Shown in pieces: positions 7,234 to 15,831 of a stretch of DNA of 42,070 bases. Position 1 is the first letter of the stretch. Each line of letters opens with the position of its first letter. A program made the translations under genes and the position numbers. The stretch is taken from assembly GCA_030828025.1 (NCBI GenBank), contig JAURDG010000001.1:1-42070 (forward strand), written 5' to 3'. A model generated the notes under the pieces. That model did not search any database and was not told where the DNA came from. It saw only the letters and a list, made by a program, of their open reading frames with translations. The stretch comes from Flavobacteriaceae bacterium (GTDB taxonomy: Bacteria > Bacteroidota > Bacteroidia > Flavobacteriales > Flavobacteriaceae).

Positions 7234-10038
7234 TCATTTTAGCATTAAACATTTGACGTTATACACTCCTGAACCTACTTTAAACATGGGCCTATTTTTT
7301 TCGTTTCCTATTCCTAATACACCACTATGCTCGTTGGGGTTCATATCATTAATGGTGATCTTCGCATTTTTTGACACAGGCAAAACTAGTGTCGCTGTAG
7401 TGTTGGAGGGTACTTCTACGTTGAAAATTATGGTGTTATCCTGAATTTCCCAGTGAGAAACTATTTTCCCATATATAGAATAATAACTTGCTTTAGCATA
7501 AGTCATATCTCCAACAATTTCGGGCTGAATAAAGAAGTGCTTGAAACCAGGCGCGTTTTCATCGGGTTGGATTCCCGCTAGGCTTTTGTAAAACCATTCT
7601 TCTATTTGTCCCATCATAAAATGGTTCCAAGAGTTGCCTTTTCTGGGGTCCCATTGCTCAGCTAAGGTGGTTAATCCAAATTGCATTTGAAATCCATAAC
7701 CTGGCGTATCATAATGATTGTGCATTTTATACATCACCTCATTTTGGTTATTTTGAGCTAAAGCCTGAAACAAATATCGATTGCCAACATCGCCCGTAGT
7801 CAATCGATATCCTCTGTTTTTTATATCAATCAATAAATGTTGCATTACCGCTTCTCTATGCACTGGATCAACCAAATCCATGAATATGGCCACAGCGTTG
7901 CTAAACTGACTGTTTGTACCATAATATTGTCCCTTTTCGTTATAAAAGGCGTCATTAAAGGCCTTTTTAATGCTCGTAGCCAAGGCTTCATATTGAGAGG
8001 CATCTGCTGTTTTGTGGAGGTGTTTGGCTGCTTTTGTAAGCAAACGCGCTGTATAATAATAATGACTTGTTGCTGATAAGGCAATTGGACTATTTTTAGA
8101 ATATCCAGCTGCATGATCTCCATAATCATACCAATCGCCTAATCCGTAGTCCAGGATATAATCTTGTGATCTTGATGTTAAATAATCAACATACTTTTTC
8201 ATCACATGATAATACTTCTTTATCAATGAATCATCGCCATAAAACTCATAATACATCCAGGGCAAAATAACGCCAGATGCGCCCCATTCGGGTGAGTCGG
8301 TAAAGTCACCACCAAAAACGACATATTCTGGTGCTATTGATGGAATCATCCCATTCTCGCGCTGTGCATCGGCAATATTTTGCATCATCGCAGAAAAATA
8401 GGTGCTCAGATCATAGTTAAACATCAATCCCGGACCATTTAAATGCGCCTCTTCCAACCAGCCAAGTTTTTCTCGATGAGGGCAATCGGTGAATACCGCC
8501 TGAAAATTACTTTTGACCGCATTGTTGATTAATTCATGTGCCTTATTAAAAATGGTGTTAGAACATTCGAAAGTTCCTACTTCACCCGAGTTGTTATACA
8601 CAAAATTGGAAGTGATTTCCAGGACTGTAGGAAGTTCTGGGTTGTTGGCTTTTAAGTAATTTATGTTCTGTATTTGAATGTACTGATAGCCATAATAAGA
8701 GAATTTTGGTTGCCAAGACTCTATACCATCTCCTTTCAGCGTGTATTGAAAATAATAGGGCTTCCCCGATCTTCCTTGACTAATGGTGCCGTCTTCCTTT
8801 AGTCCCTCGCCAACCCATAGCGTTAGCTTTTGTCCTTTTTTACCTGTCACTTTGAGCGCTGGAAAACCTGATAAGTTTTGCCCCATATTAAAGACAAACG
8901 TGCTGTCATTTGGCTGACTTAATTCTTGCACTTCAAATGTTTTCTGAATGGTGTTGGCAGCTGCCTTTTGAGGCTTCAATATTCCTTTAGGTGCTTCTTG
9001 TAGGACAACGGGCTTCCAGTTTGCGTTGGGTGTAAACGTTGACGTGTCCCAGCCGATTTGTTCCAAATTTGCATCATAATCTTCACCGCCAAAAAGGCTG
9101 TTATAGGTGATTGGGCTATGGCTATAGTGCCATGTTTCATCTGAACTGATTGAGGTTGACGAACCATCTTCGAAATCAATTTTTAAACGAAAAAACAAGG
9201 TGGGCGGTCCAAAACTCGCAAAAAACTTAGAATAGCGATTCGCCAATACATTGTACATGCCATTTCCCAGTATCACACCAATAGCATTGGCGCCTTTATT
9301 GAATGCCTTTGGAGACAATTCATAAGTGTTGTAATTCACTGATTTGTCATAATCTGTCCAAAGGGGTGCAAACTCACTATTGCCAACTTTTTCTCCATTG
9401 AAGGTGAGTTCATAGTGTCCGAGGCCCGAAATGTAAACCACAGCTTCTTTTACATTTTTTGAAATCGTAAAGGGTTTGCGAAGCAAAATACTTTGCCTTG
9501 ACAATGGATGAGAAGCGTTGATGATAGAGTCTTTTTTAGCTCTTTTGAAAGTAGCTGTATGGAATTTTCTGCCAACTGGCAATTGACTATCTGCTTTTCG
9601 GATGGCTCCAATCCAAGTTGGTTGCAACTGTGTTGACTTTGGTGCAACTCTAAAGCTCGACCAATCACTCCATGGGGATTCAAGGTTTTTATTCGTCCAT
9701 ACCTTTACTTTCCAAAAATATTTTTTCTCGTGCTCCAAAGTTGCCCCATTGTAAACAATCAACTGACTTTGGTCTGAAGTTATCTTTCCACTATCCCATA
9801 CGTCGCCTTTATTGTTTTGAAGTTTTTCAACTGAGGATGCTACTAATATTTGATAAGCCTGCTGTATAACGTGAAAATCAGTGGAATTTAGCACCCAACC
9901 CAGCTTGGGGGTTACGCTGTTAACCCCCAAAGGGTTAACACTCCAATCACAGCGCAAATCCGTAACAAGTGTTTGTCCTTTTATGGATGAAACCAAAAAG
10001 AAAAAACAAAACAACAATATGGCATTATACCGCTTCAA
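7234..10038 (-). CDS. Alpha-L-rhamnosidase, GH78
   Basis: A full-length, secreted GH78 of 934 residues with a signal peptide ending near SSIKGQ. The order is an Fn3-like N-terminal domain (VNPLGVN, QQAYQILVASS), the family's beta-sandwich domains (SGLGHYELTFNGEKVG at 204-219), the (alpha/alpha)6 catalytic barrel from about residue 485, and a C-terminal sandwich. The active-site motif DCPHREKLGWLEE spans 518-530, with Asp518 and Glu523 (candidate acid). Position 530 is Glu where several characterised enzymes have Asp. The expected base is Glu794 in TTLAEQW, followed by His806 in SWNHFMMG. It would release alpha-L-rhamnose from side chains in the periplasm. It begins 1 bp after the stop of the propeller gene. 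Confidence 0.95.
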   Translation of the reverse strand: MKRYNAILLFCFFFLVSSIKGQTLVTDLRCDWSVNPLGVNSVTPKLGWVLNSTDFHVIQQAYQILVASSVEKLQNNKGDVWDSGKITSDQSQLIVYNGATLEHEKKYFWKVKVWTNKNLESPWSDWSSFRVAPKSTQLQPTWIGAIRKADSQLPVGRKFHTATFKRAKKDSIINASHPLSRQSILLRKPFTISKNVKEAVVYISGLGHYELTFNGEKVGNSEFAPLWTDYDKSVNYNTYELSPKAFNKGANAIGVILGNGMYNVLANRYSKFFASFGPPTLFFRLKIDFEDGSSTSISSDETWHYSHSPITYNSLFGGEDYDANLEQIGWDTSTFTPNANWKPVVLQEAPKGILKPQKAAANTIQKTFEVQELSQPNDSTFVFNMGQNLSGFPALKVTGKKGQKLTLWVGEGLKEDGTISQGRSGKPYYFQYTLKGDGIESWQPKFSYYGYQYIQIQNINYLKANNPELPTVLEITSNFVYNNSGEVGTFECSNTIFNKAHELINNAVKSNFQAVFTDCPHREKLGWLEEAHLNGPGLMFNYDLSTYFSAMMQNIADAQRENGMIPSIAPEYVVFGGDFTDSPEWGASGVILPWMYYEFYGDDSLIKKYYHVMKKYVDYLTSRSQDYILDYGLGDWYDYGDHAAGYSKNSPIALSATSHYYYTARLLTKAAKHLHKTADASQYEALATSIKKAFNDAFYNEKGQYYGTNSQFSNAVAIFMDLVDPVHREAVMQHLLIDIKNRGYRLTTGDVGNRYLFQALAQNNQNEVMYKMHNHYDTPGYGFQMQFGLTTLAEQWDPRKGNSWNHFMMGQIEEWFYKSLAGIQPDENAPGFKHFFIQPEIVGDMTYAKASYYSIYGKIVSHWEIQDNTIIFNVEVPSNTTATLVLPVSKNAKITINDMNPNEHSGVLGIGNEKNRPMFKVGSGVYNVKCLMLK

Positions 10039-10039
10039 T

Positions 10040-11896
10040 CTAACGCTTTTTAGTTGTTAATGATTTAATATTAAATGCCGCTTCGGGTATCGACGTTCCA
10101 GTATTTGGAATATCTATATAGTCTGGCGTGTCAACAGGGGTGTCTGGATTTGGGTAATAGCGCTGTTTTCCTGTTCGAAACATAATTCGTGAAATCCCAT
10201 CAACAGGCTGAAAAAACAGCGCACGTTTGGGTTCACTATTGTTCACAGATACGGTAAAGAATCGTGTTGTTGTGTCTAAGTCTATATCTATATTATAGGT
10301 TTGTCCAGCTTCGTATTTCAAAAGGTTTCTGAATCGATAGCCTGCTTTAAGTTTCAAATTTCCGTCGTTGTCAAAAATGAATTGAATGGCTGGCATTCCT
10401 TGTCTGTTCTGCAACTCTATCTGCATTAAACCATGATCGTTTTGCTCGGGAATTACTGTCATACTTACCTGCATTTTTTCAGAAAAAGGAATGATACGCT
10501 CTGCTCGAACGTAATCAAAAGGATCTGCATCTCGTAGAGCAAGTAATTTCTCTGCGTTTTTTGTCTCTATTTCAACGGAACCCCATGACAAATTATAGGT
10601 GTTCCAAAAATTCAACTCTTCACCATCTGGAAGATCATCAAACACATCATTGACATCATCAAGCACCTGTGAGGTGATGGGAACAGGTACTGATGCTACC
10701 CAAATATCTTCTTTGTTCATGCTATAGGTCAACCACATCTTGTCATCTGGAGGTGTGCCGTTTCCTTCAACAATACCTCGCACATATTGAGGCCCATGGG
10801 ATTTATATGCACCTCCGTAACGCAATCTTGAGATTTCACCGTGAATGAGCCATAAATTGCTATAATCCAACCCGTCATCGCTCGTTGAAACCGCCAAAGG
10901 CCATCGAAATTCAGATGGGTTATAAACGGTAGCAAATTTGTTGTCAGCCGTTTTTTGCCCCCAAATTTTTGCATTCCCATTAACAAAACCAGGCGCCCGA
11001 ATTGGTTCATATTGCCAGGTCTTTCCATTATCTAAACTCATCGATGTTAGCGCATGTTTCCATAATCCCACAACACGACCATCTGGAATACGATAATAAC
11101 TAAAGGCTTTATATTCTTTTTTAAGGGGAATCAGCGGGTCATCCCGATCGGCTTCCTCTACCCATTGTTGCATCATTAGTGGCGTGGCCAACAATTCGTT
11201 ACATGCGTCCACAAATCCTTTGTCTTTGCTGTGTGTATAAAAAGGATATATTGATTTTGAACGATCCCATGATTTGTTGTAACGAATAAAATAAATAGGA
11301 CCCAAACTACCATCTTTATAAATTTCTCGAATGACCCGACCAATGCCTTTCCCATCATTCGGATCATCGTGGGGTTCCATGACGATGCCATAATAGGCCA
11401 AGGTAAAAAAACGATTATCCGAAGATGTGAAAAACCCCATTCGTTGGTGCATGACTGCTTTTAGGTTATGTGCCACAGCGTCAACACCTTCTTTCACATA
11501 TCCATCAGGAATGTCATAAACGGGAAATACTACTTTTGGGAAACTCCATTTTTTTCCGTCATCAGAGGTTATCAGTAAGGACTGACTTGGCGGAATATGC
11601 TCCCCAACAGGGTCGCTCAAATAATTGACAAAAAAGGTATTGTTCCAGTAGGCAATATTGGGGGCGTGGTTATAAGTCCAACCAAAGCCATCAGATTTTT
11701 GTGGATGTTCTCGACTGGCCCGCATAATTTGAGTTGCATGAACGCCAACCACGGGGCTCAATTGTCCATGATGATAGTCGATATTAGAACGTGTTTTGCC
11801 TACATATTTTAGGGTGTCTTGCTGCGCATTTAGACTTCCCAAAACGAGCAGCATTATCGATAGAACTACACACTTTCTTGCTTGGAACACCATCAT
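10040..11896 (-). CDS. Sialidase-fold beta-propeller protein with C-terminal jelly-roll domain
   Basis: A secreted protein of 618 residues (signal peptide ending near GSLNAQQ). I do not recognise a characterised family. The first roughly 430 residues show repeated blade-like strands with Asp-box-like turns (SDDGKKWSF, SLDNGKTWQYE, STSDDGLDYS), as in sialidase or BNR-repeat propellers. The last 150 residues or so, with segments such as QFIFDNDGNLKLKAGY and FFTVSVNNSEP, look like a concanavalin-type jelly roll. Sialidase folds often bind 2-keto-3-deoxy sugars. RG-II holds KDO and DHA, and family GH143 removes DHA, so a hydrolase for such a residue is a reasonable hypothesis. A propeller lyase or a non-catalytic binder is equally open. 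The start codon overlaps the upstream GH43-like stop by 1 base (TAATG), pointing to coupled translation. Confidence 0.7.
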   Translation of the reverse strand: MMVFQARKCVVLSIMLLVLGSLNAQQDTLKYVGKTRSNIDYHHGQLSPVVGVHATQIMRASREHPQKSDGFGWTYNHAPNIAYWNNTFFVNYLSDPVGEHIPPSQSLLITSDDGKKWSFPKVVFPVYDIPDGYVKEGVDAVAHNLKAVMHQRMGFFTSSDNRFFTLAYYGIVMEPHDDPNDGKGIGRVIREIYKDGSLGPIYFIRYNKSWDRSKSIYPFYTHSKDKGFVDACNELLATPLMMQQWVEEADRDDPLIPLKKEYKAFSYYRIPDGRVVGLWKHALTSMSLDNGKTWQYEPIRAPGFVNGNAKIWGQKTADNKFATVYNPSEFRWPLAVSTSDDGLDYSNLWLIHGEISRLRYGGAYKSHGPQYVRGIVEGNGTPPDDKMWLTYSMNKEDIWVASVPVPITSQVLDDVNDVFDDLPDGEELNFWNTYNLSWGSVEIETKNAEKLLALRDADPFDYVRAERIIPFSEKMQVSMTVIPEQNDHGLMQIELQNRQGMPAIQFIFDNDGNLKLKAGYRFRNLLKYEAGQTYNIDIDLDTTTRFFTVSVNNSEPKRALFFQPVDGISRIMFRTGKQRYYPNPDTPVDTPDYIDIPNTGTSIPEAAFNIKSLTTKKR

Positions 11897-12840
11897 TATT
11901 TTTCTTTACTTTTTTGAATTAAATCTTTGAGCACCGTTTCTGAAATTGTAGTTATGGTGCCGTGCTTATGTCGTTCGGGTAGTGAGATTTGAGCCGAAAT
12001 ATCTTCGAACGTATTAAAATCTGTGGTACTCAACGCTCTGTAATTCTGATCTCCATAATTGTCATAGTAGATCAACCAACGATTGTTAACAGCTACCACA
12101 GTTGGTCCTTCAGACTTAAAGCCTGTATAGGAGTCAGAAATGTTTGTAAAAGGTCCTAAAGGAGATGTTCCAAAAGCAACTTTGAGGTTGCGCATAGGTC
12201 TGGTGTTGTCCTTTAAAACCAACACATAATCCCCTATTGCGCGTTTGACAAGCACACAGTCAATCACACTAAAATTAGGGTCTAAGAATAAGTTGGTTTC
12301 TGAAAAGTTAACGAAATCTTTAGTAGTCACATAATACATTCGGTGATTGTTTTCCTCATCCTCAATTCCTTTTTCAAAACGAAATGGAATTGTTGACGCC
12401 CAAATTATGATGTATTGATCTTGGTCATCGTCGTAGAAAATTTCGGGTGCCCATACATTAACAACACTAGGTTCGTGCGCCATTACAGGAACAAACTTTT
12501 GCTCACTCCAGTTGATCAGATCTTTAGAGTGAGCGTATCCGAATCCATTTCCTCCTCTCCAGTCGGTAGTCCATACCATGTGATATACACCATCTGTTGC
12601 ACGCACAATTGAAGGGTCACGAAGAATCTTACTCGCCCCAACTTCTGGAGTTAAATAAGGTCCTTTTAAGTCTTTCCAATTATAGCCATCTTCGCTATAC
12701 GCCAAATACAACCCCTCAGTAGCTGGCTCTCTAAACGTAGTGAAAATGTAATATTCTTTTTCAGGTTCACAACTCAAAAAGGCTTGAAAGACGAGGGTCA
12801 AGAAAACTCCTCTAATGGCGATGTTCGATTTTCTTACCAT
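11896..12840 (-). CDS. GH43-like five-bladed propeller glycosidase, lipoprotein
   Basis: A 314-residue lipoprotein with lipobox FLSC (Cys24) and a GH43-like five-bladed propeller. The three acidic positions expected in clan GH-F are visible: Asp75 in ILRDPSIV (candidate base), Asp194 in FSVIDCVLVK (candidate pKa modulator), and Glu244 in KSEGPTVV (candidate acid). VWAPEIFYD (129-137) is typical of the second blade. GH43 members mostly release arabinofuranose or xylose; the exact substrate is not readable here. Just after the lipid Cys the sequence is acidic (EPEKE), which in Bacteroidota can act as a surface-export signal, so the protein may sit on the cell surface (inference). It overlaps the upstream GH28 gene by 7 bp. 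A distant GH43-related family such as GH117 is a less likely alternative. Confidence 0.8.
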   Translation of the reverse strand: MVRKSNIAIRGVFLTLVFQAFLSCEPEKEYYIFTTFREPATEGLYLAYSEDGYNWKDLKGPYLTPEVGASKILRDPSIVRATDGVYHMVWTTDWRGGNGFGYAHSKDLINWSEQKFVPVMAHEPSVVNVWAPEIFYDDDQDQYIIIWASTIPFRFEKGIEDEENNHRMYYVTTKDFVNFSETNLFLDPNFSVIDCVLVKRAIGDYVLVLKDNTRPMRNLKVAFGTSPLGPFTNISDSYTGFKSEGPTVVAVNNRWLIYYDNYGDQNYRALSTTDFNTFEDISAQISLPERHKHGTITTISETVLKDLIQKSKEK

Positions 12841-14408
12841 TCGATATCGGTTTTTAAATCATCCCCTTTTTTCACCACAGTTTTGACATGATCAAACACA
12901 TTGTTTTTAATAAAAACATCTTCTGTTTGTGACCCACTGACCTCTAAAAAAAGGTCTGTTGGAAGTCTTTGAAAAGTGTTGTGAATCAGAAGATTGGATA
13001 CATTATTAAGCCTTACAACGGGGGTGTTTTGACGTGGATTTAAAGCGGTAATATTATCTAAAACAATTTGTTTAGAATTTGAAATTTTGAAGGCAGCACC
13101 CAATGTATTGTTTACCCTAACATCATGAAGTTCAATGTCAAAAGCGGTATCAATATTAAACCCTTCTTTAGCTTCAATGTTCATGTTCGAGAAAGTTAAA
13201 TTGCTGATAGGCATTTCTGGAATTCCAATCAAACGACAGGCCGTATTAACCTGAGTTGCCGTAACATTGCTGATGTGTATATTCCTAAAAATAGGGGTTC
13301 GTTCACTCACAGGTTCTTCGACAGTGTTTTTGTCGTAAAAAAGATTGAACATAAACGCTTCTCTCTTGATGTTTTTCATCACTATGTTAGAAACCTGAAT
13401 GTCTTCGACCACGCCACCCCGTCCGCGTGCTGCTTTTAATCGAATTCCTCGATCAGTACCATCAAAAACACAATTTGAAATGGTAATTTTTTTAATGCCC
13501 CCAGACATTTCACTGCCAATCACCACGCCACCATGACCATTGAGCATGGTGCAATTGGTAATGGTAACATTTTCTGTTGGGGTGGCCCATTTACGGCCAT
13601 CGGCATCCCGCCCCGATTTGATAGTAATGCAATCATCGCCTACGCTGATATGGCAATTTGAGATGTGTACATTTTTACATGAAGTGGGGTTGATGCCATC
13701 AGTGTTGGGTGAATACGGATTAAAAATCGTAACCCCATCAATGGTTACGTTATCACAAAATGCAGGGTTGATTGTCCAAAAGGGAGAATTTTGAATTGTG
13801 ACCCCTTCAATGCGTACATTTTTACAATTGAAGGCTTGAAACAATGGTGGACGATGAAAAAGGTAACTTCTAGTCCTAGCATAATAGGGCGAAGTTTCTA
13901 GATGCGCATTGGCTTCCGCTGTCATTTTTTGATATTTTGTATGCGGCAGCTTTTCTTTTGCAGACTCTATTCGCCAAATTTCTTTCCACCAAGCTTCTCC
14001 TTGTCCATCTATAGTGCCTCTACCTTTAATGGTAATGTTTTCTACATCTTTGGCATAGAGTAATGGCGAAAAACTTTTCATCACCGTTCCCTCCCAACGT
14101 AATTCTACAAAGGGCAAATAATGATCGAAATTCGTTGAAAAACGCAGGGTAGCCCCAGCCTCCAAATGGAGTGTAATGTTATTTTTTAGTCTTAATGCAC
14201 CCGTTAAATAATCCCCTGCAGGAAAATAAATTGTACCACCTCCAAGCAGTTCAGCTTTATCAATGGTTTTTTGAAGGGCTTCTGTGCACAACTCCCCTAT
14301 ATTGTTACCACCTTCTTCAAGGACATTAAGCCAATTTGGGTTTGCAAAACAAACCGAAAAGGATGCAGACATTAGGTTAAACCACACTAATAAATATACT
14401 TTTTTCAT
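12834..14408 (-). CDS. GH28 polygalacturonase family protein
   Basis: A secreted right-handed beta-helix enzyme of 524 residues with the complete GH28 signature: NTD at 235-237, DD at 258-259 in SVGDDCITIKSG, GHGGVVIGSE at 291-300 (His292), and R-L-K at 323-325 in RGIRLKA. It hydrolyses alpha-1,4 bonds of galacturonan or related pectic chains; the length and the N-terminal GGGTIYFPAGDYLTG region suggest the exo-acting bacterial type, which is inference. The signal peptide ends near CFANP. It begins 10 bp after the GH140 stop, so backbone and apiose-linkage cleavage are probably co-expressed. A GH28 enzyme is also part of the Bacteroides RG-II system. Confidence 0.95.
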   Translation of the reverse strand: MKKVYLLVWFNLMSASFSVCFANPNWLNVLEEGGNNIGELCTEALQKTIDKAELLGGGTIYFPAGDYLTGALRLKNNITLHLEAGATLRFSTNFDHYLPFVELRWEGTVMKSFSPLLYAKDVENITIKGRGTIDGQGEAWWKEIWRIESAKEKLPHTKYQKMTAEANAHLETSPYYARTRSYLFHRPPLFQAFNCKNVRIEGVTIQNSPFWTINPAFCDNVTIDGVTIFNPYSPNTDGINPTSCKNVHISNCHISVGDDCITIKSGRDADGRKWATPTENVTITNCTMLNGHGGVVIGSEMSGGIKKITISNCVFDGTDRGIRLKAARGRGGVVEDIQVSNIVMKNIKREAFMFNLFYDKNTVEEPVSERTPIFRNIHISNVTATQVNTACRLIGIPEMPISNLTFSNMNIEAKEGFNIDTAFDIELHDVRVNNTLGAAFKISNSKQIVLDNITALNPRQNTPVVRLNNVSNLLIHNTFQRLPTDLFLEVSGSQTEDVFIKNNVFDHVKTVVKKGDDLKTDIEW

Positions 14409-14418
14409 CTAGTGAAAT

Positions 14419-15831
14419 CTATAGTTTTGTTTGTAAAACGAGTACCCAGTCATTTCCATCTTTTGGATCACCAGGCGGATCGAAATTCAGGGTGCCGTTG
14501 TTGTGAAAGGTTCCGATAGAAGTGCTTTCTCCATTCCTTGGGTTAAACCAAGAAGCCTTCACTTCAGCACCTTCAATTTTTCCCATTTGAATGATCATTT
14601 TCCGTCCGGTATAGGTATATATTAAGGCATAATCATTGCCCCTAGTGGCTGCCATATATTGATACTTCTCTCCTTGATTAACCACCAAGGTTTGGTCAGG
14701 AATCCGGTTAAAATAATCGAACGATAAGATTAAATCTTTTACATGATGTACTTGTTTACCACCTGGGTCGTTGATGGCATCTGTCCAAGCTTTTTTGTTT
14801 CCATAAGCGGGCTTATCGCCAGGACTAAACATTTGCATCACCGCATTGTGCCCATAGGTGAAACCAGCACCTCCTGCAAAAACAGACCAATAGGCATAGC
14901 GGCGTACATCATCACTATTCCAAAGCGGTTGTAAGGTGTCGTGCAAACCTTGTGGAATTCCTTCATAAGAAGGTTCACCGTCTAAGGTGGGTTTTGTAGG
15001 CTTCAAATTAAAATCTACATTAACAAATTTATAGTTGTCTTGTGCGTACATTCTACCCGTTGTTTCTTGATCATAACGCCTATGACCCGATTGAAACATA
15101 TTGAAATCTAACCATTGTTCGTGGTGATAATGATCGGAAGAGTCCGTACGACCAAAAGGATGAAAGGTAATAAGCCATTCGGGATTTTTGGCGTGTAAAA
15201 TATTCCCTATAGCATTCCAAATCGCTTTGTTTTCTTCGCCAGGTGTATCCCCTCCATTTAGCCAAATAATATTTTCCCTACTTTTAAAACGATCACCTAA
15301 AAATGTAGCATAGGCTTTTGCCTGTTCCAAATTAACCTTACCCGCTTTTACCGAAGTTCCCCAAATTGGCACTAATGCCAGAAACAAGTTTTTATCTTCA
15401 GCAAGATCCAATGCATAATCTACGTGATCCCAGAAGTCATATTCATCTGGGTTTTCAAAACGAGATCCTTCAGTAACCAATGGCTTAGAAACATCATTGT
15501 TTACCACCGCCGAGTCACCATAAATATTGACCATTTCTTCGGAGTGCATGGTCATGATTTGAATAACATTAAACCCCTTATTCTTTCTATCCTCAAAATA
15601 GGTGTTGAGGGCTTCTCGATCCAGCTTTTTAAAGGCTAGCCATCCTGTATCTGCTAGCCAGAAAAAAGGGCTTCCGTTGGCTGCCTGAAAATAGTGCCCA
15701 TTTTTCGAAACTTTGACTTCTTGAAAGGCTGTTGCTTTGACATTTTTATTTTTTGGGGTACATGAAAATACCAGCAATAAAATCGTTACAAACGGAGCCA
15801 ATAAACTATAAAGAAGGTACTTAATTTTCAT
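14419..15831 (-). CDS. GH140 apiosidase-like lipoprotein (DUF4038 type)
   Basis: A 470-residue lipoprotein (lipobox VFSC, Cys24) with a DUF4038-type TIM barrel followed by a short C-terminal beta-sandwich of the putative collagen-binding type (about 385-470). GH140 enzymes cut the bond between apiose and the galacturonan backbone of RG-II; the founder is BT1012, with Asp187 and Glu284 as acid and nucleophile. Here the matching motifs are WLNGGD (Asp195) and LDGEPSYEG (Glu286), with almost the same spacing. The opening motif NGSPFFWLADTGW at 52-64 is typical. DUF4038 also occurs outside GH140, so the specificity is not certain, but the pectinase neighbours support it. The residues after Cys24 are not acidic (TPKNKN), which favours a periplasmic rather than surface location (inference). 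The start overlaps the upstream stop by 11 bp. Confidence 0.83.
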   Translation of the reverse strand: MKIKYLLYSLLAPFVTILLLVFSCTPKNKNVKATAFQEVKVSKNGHYFQAANGSPFFWLADTGWLAFKKLDREALNTYFEDRKNKGFNVIQIMTMHSEEMVNIYGDSAVVNNDVSKPLVTEGSRFENPDEYDFWDHVDYALDLAEDKNLFLALVPIWGTSVKAGKVNLEQAKAYATFLGDRFKSRENIIWLNGGDTPGEENKAIWNAIGNILHAKNPEWLITFHPFGRTDSSDHYHHEQWLDFNMFQSGHRRYDQETTGRMYAQDNYKFVNVDFNLKPTKPTLDGEPSYEGIPQGLHDTLQPLWNSDDVRRYAYWSVFAGGAGFTYGHNAVMQMFSPGDKPAYGNKKAWTDAINDPGGKQVHHVKDLILSFDYFNRIPDQTLVVNQGEKYQYMAATRGNDYALIYTYTGRKMIIQMGKIEGAEVKASWFNPRNGESTSIGTFHNNGTLNFDPPGDPKDGNDWVLVLQTKL

